Positions 19,510 to 29,001 of a stretch of DNA of 64,000 nucleotides are shown in pieces (position 1 is the first letter of the stretch; every line of letters begins with the position of its first letter). The notes under the pieces were generated by a model. It made no database searches. It saw nothing but the letters and a program-made list of their open reading frames with translations, and was not told where the DNA came from. The stretch is from Mesorhizobium sp. M1E.F.Ca.ET.045.02.1.1. GTDB lineage: Bacteria > Pseudomonadota > Alphaproteobacteria > Rhizobiales > Rhizobiaceae. A program made the position numbers and the translations under genes. Where the stretch lies: positions 4,974,501 to 5,038,500 of the forward strand of contig NZ_CP034447.1 of NCBI RefSeq assembly GCF_003952485.1. The letters run 5' to 3'.

Positions 19510-20280
19510 TCACGGCGGCGTCAACCGGAAATCCTGACCCTCGGGCAGAAGCTGGCCGCCGTCGACGACGATGGTCGTGCCGGTGATGTAGCTGGCGTCG
19601 TCCGAGGCCAGGAACAGGAAGGCGTTGGCGACGTCACGCGGCGTGCCGAGGCGTCCGAGCGGCACAGCGTTCTCCATGCTCTTGATGAAGGCGGCATCGC
19701 GATGAAGCTTCATGCCTTCGGTCAGGATGTTGCCGGGTTCGACGCCGTTGACGGTGATGCCGTAGGCGGAAAACTCGAGAGCGGCGGCGCGGATGAGGCC
19801 GTTGATGCCGGCCTTGCTCGCCGAATAGTGACCGTGGCCGGGGCTGCTTACCTGCGGGCCGGTGATGGAAGAGGTGAAGAGCATGCGGCCGCTGCGCTGC
19901 GCCTTCATCGGCGTAAGTGCTGCGCGGGCAGCGTTGAAGCTGCCGCGCAGGTTCACCGCCATGACGCGGTCCCAGTCCTCCGGGCTGGTGTTCTCGATGA
20001 GCTGCCAGGGATAGATGCCGGCGTTCTGGACGATGATGTCTAGGCGGCCGTGGCGTTTGAGCGCCAATGCGACGACGGCTTCCGCATCGGCCATCTTCGA
20101 AATGTCGGTGTGGATGAAGGCGGCGTCCAACTCGTCGGCGCTCGCCTTACCGGCTTCGGCCTCGCTGTCGGCAAGCACCAGCTTGGCGCCTTCTTCAGCG
20201 AAGCGCTGGGCTATGCCCTTGCCGATGCCGCGCGCGGCGCCGACGATCGCCGCCACCTTGCCTTCGATGCGTCCTGTCAT
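19510..20280 (-). CDS. Short-chain dehydrogenase/reductase
   Basis: A 256-residue classical SDR, probably an NAD(P)-dependent sugar or polyol dehydrogenase. The cofactor motif AIVGAARGIGKGIA is at residues 10-23, NAG at about 83-85, and the catalytic Ser-Tyr-Lys appears as SSITG and YSASK (about residues 137 and 152). The start at 20280 has AGGACGG upstream and lies 13 bases after the permease stop, making it the last gene of the ROK-led sugar operon. Oxidation of the imported sugar is the likely role, the substrate being unknown. Confidence 0.9.
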   Translation of the reverse strand: MTGRIEGKVAAIVGAARGIGKGIAQRFAEEGAKLVLADSEAEAGKASADELDAAFIHTDISKMADAEAVVALALKRHGRLDIIVQNAGIYPWQLIENTSPEDWDRVMAVNLRGSFNAARAALTPMKAQRSGRMLFTSSITGPQVSSPGHGHYSASKAGINGLIRAAALEFSAYGITVNGVEPGNILTEGMKLHRDAAFIKSMENAVPLGRLGTPRDVANAFLFLASDDASYITGTTIVVDGGQLLPEGQDFRLTPP

Positions 20281-20293
20281 GCGAGCCGTCCTG

Positions 20294-21289
20294 TCATGCG
20301 AGTCTTTGACGAATGGTTTGCTTGAAAGCGTCGAGCAGCACGGCCGCCAGCACCAGGAGGCCATGGATGACCTGGGTGAAATTGGCCGGCAGGCCCATCA
20401 GGTTGATGGCGGTGTTGATGGCCGACAGAAGCAGCACGCCGGCATAGACGCCGGGCAGAGTGCCGACGCCACCCTTCAGGCTTACGCCGCCGATGACGAC
20501 GGCGGCGAAGGCATTGAAGAGCAGGCCGACGCCGAGATTGGCAGTGGCGCCGGAGGTGCGGATGGCAAGCAGCCAGCCGGCCAGCCCGGCGATGGCGCCG
20601 GCAAGCACAAAGGCGACGATCAGGTTGCGGTTGACGCGGATGCCGGCGCGGAAGGTCGCGGTCTCGTTGCCGCCGATCATCACCAGATGCCGGCCGAACG
20701 GCGTCTTGGCCAGGATCAGCGAGAAGACCACGAAGCAGCCGACCGCGATCCAGGCGGTCAGCGGCAGGCCGGCGAGCCGCTGGATGCCGAACCATCGGAT
20801 GGCGGGCGCCAGATCCTGCGCCGAGCGTCCGCCTGAGATCACCAGCACGAGACCGCGCACCCAGATGTAGGAGGCCAGTGTGATGATGAAGGCGCTCATC
20901 TTCAGCCTGACGATGAGGAAGCCGTTGATGACGCCGATGATGGCGCCGACGGCAAGCGCGATGGCGAGCGACACCGGCACCATCAGCCAGTCCGGATGCA
21001 ACTGCACGCCCTGGCCGATGCCTGACGAGCAGAACATGATGCCGACCGCCATGGCGCTGAGCGCGGCGACCGATTCGACCGACAGGTCCATGTGGCCGGC
21101 AATGATCACCAGCGCCAGGCCGATCGACATGACGCCGAGCACGCTCGAAGCCTCGATGATGTTGGCGAAAATGCCGAGCTGGAAGTAGTTCGGAACGAGG
21201 ACGGAAAAGACCGCCAGCACGAAGACCAGCATGAACCAGACGAGATTGTCGAGAACGAGCTCGAGACTATAGCGGGTGTGCGGACTCAT
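20294..21289 (-). CDS. CUT2 sugar ABC transporter permease, RbsC/FrcC type
   Basis: A 331-residue integral membrane protein with eight to ten hydrophobic segments. It begins MSPHTRYSLELVLDNLVWFMLVFVLAVFSV and has LALVIIAGHMDLSVESVAALSAM, the conserved glycine-Asp-Ser segment of RbsC-type permeases. The 32-codon longer frame is rejected because it reads as intergenic sequence. It would pair as a homodimer with the single-domain ATPase and the binding protein in the same operon. Confidence 0.92.
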   Translation of the reverse strand: MSPHTRYSLELVLDNLVWFMLVFVLAVFSVLVPNYFQLGIFANIIEASSVLGVMSIGLALVIIAGHMDLSVESVAALSAMAVGIMFCSSGIGQGVQLHPDWLMVPVSLAIALAVGAIIGVINGFLIVRLKMSAFIITLASYIWVRGLVLVISGGRSAQDLAPAIRWFGIQRLAGLPLTAWIAVGCFVVFSLILAKTPFGRHLVMIGGNETATFRAGIRVNRNLIVAFVLAGAIAGLAGWLLAIRTSGATANLGVGLLFNAFAAVVIGGVSLKGGVGTLPGVYAGVLLLSAINTAINLMGLPANFTQVIHGLLVLAAVLLDAFKQTIRQRLA

Positions 21290-21388
21290 GGGCCGATCCG
21301 GTTGACGTCGGGACGGGGTGCGCTGCCACTTCGGGCGGACGCGCCGCGAGGCTCCGGGCCGGCAGCCCGGAGCTCGATGCGACAAAGT

Positions 21389-22429
21389 CTATTCGACCGG
21401 TTTCACGGTTTCCGTCGGCGGCTTCTGGTTGCCCCAGAAGGCGGGATTGTCGACGTTGTCCTTGGTGATCGCCGCGCCCGGGATCTTGATGTTCGGGCCC
21501 CAAGCTTCCTTGGTCACGATCGACTTCAGGCCAAGCACGTCATAGTCGCCGGGCTTGATCTCCTGCTTGTTGGCGACCTTGTCCATGAACATGGCGACCG
21601 CGGCGGCCTGCGCGTAGAGCGGCTGCTCGACCTCGACGTTGAGCCAGCCCTTGCGGATCAGGTCGAGGCCGACCGGCGCGCCGTTCGAGCTCATCAGCAT
21701 GACGTCTCCCGGCTTCTTGCCGGCGGCTTCCAGCGAAGCGACTGCCGCAACCGAAAGATGGGCGGCGTGGCTGAAGATCAGGTCGATGTCCGGATTGGCC
21801 AGCATCTGGTCGGCGACGATCGTGCCGGCGTTGCTCGCTTCCCATTGCATGGCCGGCAGCGAGATGATCTTGACGTCCGGAAACGCCTTCACTTTCTCCT
21901 CGAAGCCCTTCTGGATGTCGAGGGTGTAGGGATCGCCGGGATCGCCGAGCACCTGCAGAACCTTGCCCTTCACCGAGCCGTTCTTGGCCTTCAGCAGCGC
22001 TTCGGCCTGGTCGGCCGCGATGTGGCCGATCTCGACTGTTCCCGCCACCGAGGTGAAGTCGGACGGAGTGGCGGTGATCTGGCGGTCGAATTCGACCACC
22101 GGAATGCCGGCGGCGCGGGCCGCTTCGACGGACGGCTTCAGCGCGTTGAAATCGACCGCCGCAAGAACGATCGCCGCAGGCTTCAGTGCGATGACGTCGT
22201 TCATCTGCGATTGCTGGGCGTCGGTCTTGTTATCGGCGTTCAGCGATTTGAAGTCATAGCCGACCTGCTTCAGGAACAGTTCCAGCGCGGTCACCGAGCC
22301 GGTTTGGAATTCGTCGAGCAGTGTCGGCACCAGGTAGTAGACGGTACCCTTGGACTGGGCGAATGCCGGCGTGAGCGTGGCAACGGCCAGGGCCAGGATA
22401 CCGAAGACAGAAAGTAGCACTCGCTTCAT
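21389..22429 (-). CDS. CUT2 sugar-binding protein, RbsB/FrcB type
   Basis: A 346-residue periplasmic binding protein with a Sec signal ([24 protein letters not shown] before QSKG). The mature protein has two Rossmann-like lobes with the typical openings [17 protein letters not shown] and [20 protein letters not shown], and [13 protein letters not shown] between them. AGGAG stands before the ATG. The operon resembles the rhizobial fructose/mannose/ribose importer FrcBCA in order and in having a short ATPase, but the ligand cannot be told from sequence alone. Confidence 0.92.
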   Translation of the reverse strand: MKRVLLSVFGILALAVATLTPAFAQSKGTVYYLVPTLLDEFQTGSVTALELFLKQVGYDFKSLNADNKTDAQQSQMNDVIALKPAAIVLAAVDFNALKPSVEAARAAGIPVVEFDRQITATPSDFTSVAGTVEIGHIAADQAEALLKAKNGSVKGKVLQVLGDPGDPYTLDIQKGFEEKVKAFPDVKIISLPAMQWEASNAGTIVADQMLANPDIDLIFSHAAHLSVAAVASLEAAGKKPGDVMLMSSNGAPVGLDLIRKGWLNVEVEQPLYAQAAAVAMFMDKVANKQEIKPGDYDVLGLKSIVTKEAWGPNIKIPGAAITKDNVDNPAFWGNQKPPTETVKPVE

Positions 22430-22469
22430 GTCGTTCGCTCCTCTTCTCGCCGGACCCCTCATTTGTCCC

Positions 22470-23234
22470 TCAGCCCGCCGGTCCGGCACCGGCGAGCGTC
22501 TCTCCGGTGATCATGTTGATCACCGCATCGGGACTTGTCTTGTTGCGCGCAACGTCGCCTGCCACGACGCCTTGGCGGATCACCACGATCCGGTCGGCGA
22601 CCTGGAAGGCCTGCTGCATGATGTGGGTGATGATGACGACACCGATGCCCTGGCTTGCCACCTGGCGGATCATGTCGAGGCCGCGGCGCGTCTGCTCGAC
22701 GCCGAGCGCGGCGAAGGGCTCGTCGAGCAGCACCAGCTTGCCGCCCCAATGGACGAAGCGGTTGAGCTCGATCGCCTGCCGCTGGCCGCCCGAGAGATGC
22801 TCGACCTTGGTGCGCAGCGAGGGAATGCGCGTGCCGGCATTGGCCAATGCCTTCGCCACCACCGCTTCCATGGCGCGCTCGTCGAGTACCGGAACGCCAA
22901 GCACCTTGCGCGTGATCTCGCGGCCCATGAAGAAGTTGGCCACCACATCGACGTTGGTGCAGAGCGAGAGATCCTGGTAGACCGTCTCGATGCCGGCGGC
23001 CTTGGCCTCGGCGGGGGATTTGGCAAGGAACTCCTTGCCTTCGAACAGCATGCGGCCGGAAGTCGGCTCGAGCCCGCCGGCGATGATCTTGACCAGCGTC
23101 GACTTGCCGGCGCCGTTGTCGCCGAGCAGCGCCACGACCTCGCCGCGTCCGATCGAAAAGCTGATGCCTCGCAGCGCCTGGATGGCGCCGTAGTTCTTGG
23201 CGACGTTGTCGAGGACCAGCAGGGGCTCACTCAT
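22470..23234 (-). CDS. CUT2 sugar ABC ATPase, single-domain FrcA type
   Basis: A 254-residue ATPase with one nucleotide-binding domain, unlike the two-domain RbsA/XylG proteins (~500 residues). Walker A is GDNGAGKST at about residues 39-47, the signature is [13 protein letters not shown], and Walker B is [13 protein letters not shown]. FrcA of Sinorhizobium has the same single-domain build. The ATG overlaps the stop of the ROK gene (ATGA), so repressor and transporter are translationally coupled. Confidence 0.93.
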   Translation of the reverse strand: MSEPLLVLDNVAKNYGAIQALRGISFSIGRGEVVALLGDNGAGKSTLVKIIAGGLEPTSGRMLFEGKEFLAKSPAEAKAAGIETVYQDLSLCTNVDVVANFFMGREITRKVLGVPVLDERAMEAVVAKALANAGTRIPSLRTKVEHLSGGQRQAIELNRFVHWGGKLVLLDEPFAALGVEQTRRGLDMIRQVASQGIGVVIITHIMQQAFQVADRIVVIRQGVVAGDVARNKTSPDAVINMITGETLAGAGPAG

Positions 23235-24397
23235 GCCGCGATGTCTCCGCCTTTCAGAGGGTGGTCCTCGCGTTGCCGCTTGGCGGTGAAGATCTGGCCG
23301 AAGCGCGGCGAAAGCACGCCGGAAACGGCAAGCGCCGCCGCGCCCCGCAGCACCGCGTGCTGGCCGCCCCGAGCGACCAGGATGCGCGACGTCATGCGAT
23401 CCTTGCGGGCAGAGACCGAGTTGTGCAGCGGTTCCGCTGACGCCGCCAGCCGTTCGAGCAGGGCAGGGGAAGCCAGTCCGCCGAGGACGATCGTTTCGGG
23501 GTCGAAGAGGTTCTCGATGATGGCGATCGCGTTGCGGAAGATCGGCGCTACCTCGGCCACCCACTCGGCATCATCGCCGCTCCACCGGCCTCGTGCTTCC
23601 AGCGAGATGTAGCGTTCGAGGCAGCCGCGATTGCCGCACGGACAGAACTCGCCGCCCGGGACGACCGGGATATGGCCGATCTCGCCGGCATTGCCCCAGG
23701 CGCCGCGCAGCGCGCTGCCGTCATGCAGCATGGTGCCGCCGAGCCCGACGCCGAAGTAGATATAGTAATATTCGGCATGCTTCGCGCCGAGGCCGTAAAG
23801 GCGCTCGCCCATGGCGGCGGCGGCCATGTCGTTCTCGAAGAAGGCCGGCAGGCCGGTGACGGCGGTCAGCCGCTCACGCAGCGGAACGTCCTGCCAGCCG
23901 GCCATGGTGGTCGGGCCGACGAAGCTCATCGGCTCGACGCCGAACGGTCCCGGAAGCGCCATGCCGATGCCGATGACCCGGCCACCCGAGCGGCGGCCGG
24001 TCAGTTCGGCAACCATGGCGCCGATCGCATCGAAGGCAGCGTCGGGCGTGGCGTTGGGCGCCTCGCGATGCGCGCTCTCGATCACGTCGCCGCTGAGGTT
24101 GATCAGCGCCGCGTCGATGCCGAGCGGGGTGAGGTGGATGCCGACGGCATAGCCGCCTTCCGGATTTATGCGCAGGGTTGCCGGCGGCAGGCCGCGGCCC
24201 TTCGGCTCCTCGCGGACCGACAGGATGTAACCCTGCTCCTCCAGTTCGCGAACGATGGTCGATACGGTCTGGACGGTGAGGCCGACATGCCGGGCGATGT
24301 CGCCGCGGGCGATGGGGCCGAAGCGACGGATGGATTCGAGCACGATGCGCCGGTTGTACGGCCGCCCGAACTCCTGATTGGTCCCTCGCAACGCCAT
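23231..24397 (-). CDS. ROK-family transcriptional regulator, NagC/XylR type
   Basis: A 388-residue repressor with an N-terminal winged helix (RRFGPIARGDIARHVGLTVQTVSTIVRELEEQG) and a C-terminal ROK sugar-kinase-like domain. The zinc motif CPCGNRGCLERY is at about residues 248-259 and the ATPase-like YFGVGLGGTMLHDG precedes it. The ATG at 24397 is chosen because GGGAG lies nine bases upstream; the longest frame starts at a TTG at 24421. First gene of the sugar operon; it probably senses the imported sugar or its phosphate and represses its own promoter. Confidence 0.9.
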   Translation of the reverse strand: MALRGTNQEFGRPYNRRIVLESIRRFGPIARGDIARHVGLTVQTVSTIVRELEEQGYILSVREEPKGRGLPPATLRINPEGGYAVGIHLTPLGIDAALINLSGDVIESAHREAPNATPDAAFDAIGAMVAELTGRRSGGRVIGIGMALPGPFGVEPMSFVGPTTMAGWQDVPLRERLTAVTGLPAFFENDMAAAAMGERLYGLGAKHAEYYYIYFGVGLGGTMLHDGSALRGAWGNAGEIGHIPVVPGGEFCPCGNRGCLERYISLEARGRWSGDDAEWVAEVAPIFRNAIAIIENLFDPETIVLGGLASPALLERLAASAEPLHNSVSARKDRMTSRILVARGGQHAVLRGAAALAVSGVLSPRFGQIFTAKRQREDHPLKGGDIAA

Positions 24398-24434
24398 GCC
24401 TTGCGCTCCCATCTGACGCAAGGTTCGCAGAGAA

Positions 24435-24469
24435 GATTTATTCAGTCAAATGGAATTCAAAAATAAATC
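24435..24469. promoter_or_regulatory. Candidate ROK operator
   Basis: GATTTATT (24435-24442) and AATAAATC (24462-24469) form a perfect 8-bp inverted repeat spaced by 19 bases that contain GAATTC. NagC and Mlc operators have just this layout of TTATTT and AAATAA arms about one and a half turns apart. The site is 38 bases upstream of the ROK start, in the gap to the divergent M24 gene. Confidence 0.55.
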
Positions 24470-24612
24470 GACGATGGAATCCTGAGGCGCGGGAAAGGGC
24501 AGGACCGGTTTAGGACCTGTGCACGTGCCGTCCTGGCTGATTGCCTCCATATTGAAGCCGCCTCAATGGTGAGGAACCAGCAATCGTTTGATCCGACAGG
24601 CATGGAGCAGAA

Positions 24613-25791
24613 ATGATCGAATTGCCGTTTGCCCGCGACGAATACCAGCAGCGGCTTCGCAAGATTCGGACCGAGATGTCGAAGCGTGGCCTCGAACTCC
24701 TGATCGTCAACGACGTTGCCAACCAACATTACATCACCGGCTATGATGGCTGGTCATTCTACACGCCCCAGATGGTGCTGGTTCCGATCGAAGAGGCCGA
24801 GCCGGTCTGGATCGGCCGCGCCATGGATGCGGCGGGCGGGCTTCTGACCGCCTGGATGAAGCCCGAGAACGTGGTCGGTTTTCCGGAAGACCATGTTCAG
24901 CGGGCCGACCGCCATCCGATGGACTGGATCGCGAGCTGGATCGCCGCCAAAGGCTGGGGAAACAGGCACATCGGCATCGAACTCGAAGCCTATTATTTCT
25001 CTCCCAAAGGGCATGCGCGGCTTGTCGCTGGGCTTCCCAACGCAAAATGGCATGACGCTGATCTCCTGGTGAACTGGATCCGCGTGGTCAAATCCGCTCC
25101 CGAGATCGCCTACCTGCGCAAGGCCTCGACGCTCGCCGAAGCTGCCGTCGCGCGAGCTTTTGAAGTCATTGCGCCAGGCATTCGCGAATGCGATGCCATT
25201 GCCTCCATCCAGGCGGCGCAGATAGCCGGCAGCCCGGACTTCGCTGGCGATATCACCGCCCTTCCGCCAACGATCCTCGGCGGCGAGAATGCCTCGGCCC
25301 CACACATCATGTGGAGCGACAGGCGGTTCGGTGACAACGAGACGATTGCGCTGGAACTCGCTGGCGTCTGCCGCCGCTACGCGGCCGGGCTGGCGAGAAC
25401 GGTGCAATTGGGCAAGACACCAACCCGTGTCGCGGACACCGCCAAGGCAGTGATCGAGGGCATGGCCGCGGTGCTCGACGCGGTCAGGCCGGGAACATCG
25501 GCCGAGGCAGTCGAGGCTGTGTGGCGCAAGGTTATACAACGCTACGGGCTGAAGAAGGAATCGCGCATCGGCTATTCCATCGGCGTCGCCTATCCGCCGG
25601 ATTGGGGCGAACACACGATCAGCCTCAGGCCGGGCGACAAGACCGTGCTTACGCCCGGCAACGTCGTTCATTCCATCCTCGGAATGTGGATGGATGGTTG
25701 GGGCATCGAGATCAGTGAGACCATCCTGGTGACCGAAACCGGCCATGAGACCTTGACCAAGTTCCCGCGAGAGATTCATGTCAAATCCTGA
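24613..25791 (+). CDS. M24-family hydrolase, ectoine hydrolase (DoeA)-like
   Basis: A 392-residue protein of the creatinase/aminopeptidase P fold: an N-terminal domain with HYITGYDGWSFYTPQ and a C-terminal pita-bread domain ending in GWGIEISETILVTETG. The two Asp metal ligands of M24 peptidases are absent: the matching segment LELAGVCRRYAAGLARTVQ has Leu and Gly instead. Ectoine hydrolases (DoeA/EutD) share the YDGWSFY motif, length and this altered site, so I favour that family over a peptidase. No doeB partner or ectoine importer is adjacent, so the substrate is uncertain. It diverges from the ROK gene. Confidence 0.7.
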   Translation: MIELPFARDEYQQRLRKIRTEMSKRGLELLIVNDVANQHYITGYDGWSFYTPQMVLVPIEEAEPVWIGRAMDAAGGLLTAWMKPENVVGFPEDHVQRADRHPMDWIASWIAAKGWGNRHIGIELEAYYFSPKGHARLVAGLPNAKWHDADLLVNWIRVVKSAPEIAYLRKASTLAEAAVARAFEVIAPGIRECDAIASIQAAQIAGSPDFAGDITALPPTILGGENASAPHIMWSDRRFGDNETIALELAGVCRRYAAGLARTVQLGKTPTRVADTAKAVIEGMAAVLDAVRPGTSAEAVEAVWRKVIQRYGLKKESRIGYSIGVAYPPDWGEHTISLRPGDKTVLTPGNVVHSILGMWMDGWGIEISETILVTETGHETLTKFPREIHVKS

Positions 25792-25922
25792 GAGGGAGGC
25801 CACGGCAGATCCGGCCGGGAGCGCCACGACCCTGGCTGCGGCGGCGATCCGGTTTCTGTTCGTGCAATCGGACTGACCAACACCGGCTCGTGCAGGGTTC
25901 GCACGGACCGACGTGCGTCCGT

Positions 25923-26678
25923 TCAGTATCTGACAGCCCGGCGCTCGATCAGCACAACGATGCAGAACAGCGCGATCGACAACGACGACGACAGCACGAT
26001 TGCCGCGTAGAGGCGGTCGGACTGGTAGTTGAAGGTCGCCTGGATGATCAGCGCGCCGAGGCCTTTGTCCGAGCCGATCCATTCGCCGACGATGGCGCCG
26101 ATGACGGCCGTCGCGGAGGCGATGCGGAGCGAGGAGAACAGCATCGGCAGGGCGCGCGGCAGCCGCAGGCCCCAGAAAATCTCCGGGCGTGTCGCCGACA
26201 GCACCCGGAACAGCTCGTGCTCGTTGTCGCTTGCCGAATCCAGCCCGCGGATCATGTTCACCAGCGTCGGGAAGAAGCAGATCACCGCGGCGATGACGAT
26301 CTTGGGTGTCATGCCGAGGCCGAAGATCAGGATGATGATCGGCGACAGCGCCAGGATCGGAATGGTGTTGAAGAACAGGACGATCGGGAAATAGGCGGCC
26401 TGCAGGATGCGGCTGTGCACGAACAGCACGGCAAGCAGCACGGCGGCCAGATTGCCGATGATGAAACCCGCCAACGCCTCGATCAGCGTCGGCCTCAGAT
26501 TGTCGATGAGAAGCGGAAAATTCTTCTGGAAGACGCCGAAGATCGCGGTTGGCGTCGGCACGATATAGGCGGGAACGCCGAGCAGCGGCAGAAGGTACTG
26601 CCAGGCAAGCAGGATCGACGCGGCGCCCAGCACGGGCAGCGCAAAGGTCATCTGCGGGGAGAGCGGCGCCGGTCTCAC
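25923..26678 (-). CDS. ABC transporter permease, SsuC/TauC type
   Basis: A 251-residue inner-membrane permease with six spans, of the nitrate/sulfonate/taurine group. The loop ELFRVLSATRPEIFWGLRLPRALPMLFSSLRIA near residue 160 is the ATPase-docking EAA segment. Its start overlaps the ATPase stop by four bases, so it is the last gene of the operon led by the FAD oxidase. The substrate is an unknown small organic molecule. Confidence 0.92.
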   Translation of the reverse strand: MRPAPLSPQMTFALPVLGAASILLAWQYLLPLLGVPAYIVPTPTAIFGVFQKNFPLLIDNLRPTLIEALAGFIIGNLAAVLLAVLFVHSRILQAAYFPIVLFFNTIPILALSPIIILIFGLGMTPKIVIAAVICFFPTLVNMIRGLDSASDNEHELFRVLSATRPEIFWGLRLPRALPMLFSSLRIASATAVIGAIVGEWIGSDKGLGALIIQATFNYQSDRLYAAIVLSSSLSIALFCIVVLIERRAVRY

Positions 26679-27448
26679 GACGCGCGCTCCAGCGCCGTGC
26701 GCAGCTCCGCCATGGCGGCGACGATCGCCGGATCCTCGCGCGAGCAGCGGTTGCCTTCCTGCTTGAAGGGCCGCATGTCCAAGTCTTTCACCACACGCCC
26801 CGGATTGGCGGCAAGCACGATGACGCGCTCGCCGAGATAGGCGGCCTCGGCGATAGAATGGGTGACGAAGAGGATCGTCGTGCCGGTGCGCCGCCAGAGC
26901 GAAAGCAACTCGTCGTTGAGCCGGTCGCGGTTGATCTCGTCCAGCGCCCCGAAGGGCTCGTCCATCAACAGCAGCTTTGGCTCGCCAAGCAGAGCGCGGG
27001 CGATCGCGACGCGCTGGCGCTGGCCTCCGGAAAGCTGATGCGGCAGGCGCTCACTGAGACCGCCAAGCCCCATCAGTTCGAGCAGCTCGGCGCTGCGGTC
27101 TTCGATCCTGCGTGTCAGGCTGCGTTGGCCGACGCCAAGCGGAAGGCGCACATTGTCGCGCACTGTGCGCCAGGGAAGCAGCGTGGAATCCTGGAAGACG
27201 AAGCCGACATCGCGGCGCGAGCGCACCGCGTGCGGTGTGGCGCCTAGCACGCTGATCGTGCCGCCGAGCGGATCGAGCAGATCGGCCACCACCCGCAGCA
27301 AGGTCGACTTGCCGCAGCCGGATGGTCCGAGGATCGACAGGAAGGAGCCGGCCGCGACCGCGAGGTCGAGGCCGGCGAGCACTTTGACGCCCGTCTGCCG
27401 GTCGCCATAGCCGACATCGAGCTTCTGGGCTTCGATCGCGTTCGCCAT
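26675..27448 (-). CDS. ABC transporter ATPase, SsuB/TauB type
   Basis: A 257-residue ATPase. Walker A is GPSGCGKST at about residues 39-47, the signature [16 protein letters not shown] is near 137, Walker B is LLLMDEPFGALDE, and the switch histidine is in VTHSIAEAAYLG. The ATG shares one base with the stop of the binding-protein gene (TGATG), and its stop overlaps the permease start, so all three importer genes are tightly coupled. Confidence 0.94.
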   Translation of the reverse strand: MANAIEAQKLDVGYGDRQTGVKVLAGLDLAVAAGSFLSILGPSGCGKSTLLRVVADLLDPLGGTISVLGATPHAVRSRRDVGFVFQDSTLLPWRTVRDNVRLPLGVGQRSLTRRIEDRSAELLELMGLGGLSERLPHQLSGGQRQRVAIARALLGEPKLLLMDEPFGALDEINRDRLNDELLSLWRRTGTTILFVTHSIAEAAYLGERVIVLAANPGRVVKDLDMRPFKQEGNRCSREDPAIVAAMAELRTALERAS

Positions 27449-28500
27449 CAGGCCGCAGGGGCATCGAGCTTGGGCCGGTCGGCGGCAGAGAGCTCCAGGA
27501 TCTTGGTGGTGTAGACATCCTTGGCGGCCGGGCGCCCGTTCGGATACTGGCCGACCTTGTCGAGCAGCGTCAGTTGCTCCTCGATCGAAGTGGGATCGAA
27601 CGTGCCCCAGCCGTCCTTGGCGGTCGCGCCGTCGAAGGAAAGTTTCAACACCAGGTTGACGGTCTTCTGCTCCCAGCCAAGATCCATTTCCGGGTAGGCG
27701 GCGACCATCTTCTTCACCGCTTCCTGCGGGTTGGCGTGCACCCAGCCCCAGCCCTTGCCGACGGCGCCGATGAATTTTGCCAGCGTGTCCGCATTTTCCT
27801 CGATCGCCTTGTCGGTGGCGAAATAGACGTCGGCGTAGGAGCTAAGCCCGAGGTCGCGCACCAGGAGGTCGATACGATCGTCGCCGACCACGCTTAAAGC
27901 CTGTGTGTTGGTGATCCAGCCGCCGATGGCGTCGACATCGCCGCGCACCAGCGGACCTTTGTCGAAGCCGACATTGACGATGGTGACCTCGGACGGGTCG
28001 ATGCCGTTCTTGGCCAGGATCTCGTCGATGACGAAGCGCGCGGTCGGCTGGATGCCGATCTTCTTGCCCTTGAGGTCGGCGACATTGCGGATCGGCTTGG
28101 CCGGCTTCGAGGTCAGTGCGTAGGGGCCGGTGCGGAAGCCGCAGGCGACGATCTTGACCGGCACGCCGCTGGCGCGCGCGGCATAGAGCTGCGGCGTTTC
28201 GGAGAACTGGCCGAGCTGCGCGGCGCCAGAGATGACCGGCGGCACGGTCGAGGCGTTGGGGCCGCCGGGGCTGAATTCGATCTCCAGCCCGGCATCCTTG
28301 AAATAGCCGTTGGCGACGGCGGCGATGTCGCCGATCTGGCCGTTGGACATCAGCCAGTCATACTGGATGACGACCTTGCCGGCGGCCCTGGCGCCCGGCG
28401 TCAGCACCAGTTGCAGGCCGGCCGATACGGCCGCGACCGCTGCGAGGCCGCTCTTCACGAAAGTGCGGCGGTTCAATCGATTGTCTCGGTTCCCACTCAT
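27448..28500 (-). CDS. ABC transporter binding protein, NMT1/SsuA type, Tat-exported
   Basis: A 350-residue periplasmic binding protein. NRRTFVKSGLAAVAAVSAG is a twin-arginine signal, with cleavage expected after GARAA. The mature fold begins KVVIQYDWLMSNGQIGDIAAVANGYFKDAGLEIEF, the NMT1/THI5-like opening, with PNASTVPPVISGAAQLGQ forming part of the binding cleft. The ATG at 28500 has AGGAG upstream. Such proteins bind thiamine precursors, sulfonates, nitriles or aromatic acids. Genomic coupling to a hydroxyacid oxidase-like enzyme points to an organic acid, which is inference. Confidence 0.9.
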   Translation of the reverse strand: MSGNRDNRLNRRTFVKSGLAAVAAVSAGLQLVLTPGARAAGKVVIQYDWLMSNGQIGDIAAVANGYFKDAGLEIEFSPGGPNASTVPPVISGAAQLGQFSETPQLYAARASGVPVKIVACGFRTGPYALTSKPAKPIRNVADLKGKKIGIQPTARFVIDEILAKNGIDPSEVTIVNVGFDKGPLVRGDVDAIGGWITNTQALSVVGDDRIDLLVRDLGLSSYADVYFATDKAIEENADTLAKFIGAVGKGWGWVHANPQEAVKKMVAAYPEMDLGWEQKTVNLVLKLSFDGATAKDGWGTFDPTSIEEQLTLLDKVGQYPNGRPAAKDVYTTKILELSAADRPKLDAPAA

Positions 28501-28566
28501 TTTTCGCTCCTGTTGCAGACTTCTTGTCTCTTCTTGCAAGCGCCGTTCCCTCCGGCGCGGCGTCGT

Positions 28567-29001
28567 CTACGGCTGTTCGTCGTGGTAGTCGCCAGGGCCG
28601 CCGTCGAGCCAGGCGTAGAGCTCCCAGAGCGTGTCGTCCGGGTCGGTGAAATAGACGCAGCGCGCATTCCAGACGTAGTTTTCGGGCGGGCCGTAGAATG
28701 GCACGCCCTTGGCGCTGAGTTCGCCATGCAGCCGATCGATATCGGCAGGTGTGTCGAGCTGGACGGCGACGCAGACCTTGTGCGCATGACGCGGCGATCT
28801 GAGATTCGAGACGCCGGTGTGCCGGTTGATGTGGTCGAGCTCCCAGGCGGCGAGCGTCACGCCCTCGCCATGGAAATCGGCGAAGCCTTCGGCGCGGCGA
28901 CGCAGGCGGAAGCCGAGTTTCCCGACATAGAAGTCGACCGTGCGCTCGATATTCTCGACGAGCAGGCAGACGTCGGAGATGCGGGTGACGCTCGCCGGCA
29001 T
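28567..29001 (-). CDS. VOC/glyoxalase-superfamily protein in the FAD-oxidase operon
   Basis: A 144-residue protein with one pair of VOC modules. RISDVCLLVENIERTVDFYVGKLGFRLRR opens the first, and CVYFTDPDDTLWELYAWLDG ends the second, where the Glu in WELY is the usual metal ligand; the first His is likely in the LDHINRH stretch or near it. Its ATG directly abuts the stop of the regulator gene. It may act on the same compound as the FAD enzyme, for example as a ring-cleavage dioxygenase or isomerase. Confidence 0.85.
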   Translation of the reverse strand: MPASVTRISDVCLLVENIERTVDFYVGKLGFRLRRRAEGFADFHGEGVTLAAWELDHINRHTGVSNLRSPRHAHKVCVAVQLDTPADIDRLHGELSAKGVPFYGPPENYVWNARCVYFTDPDDTLWELYAWLDGGPGDYHDEQP

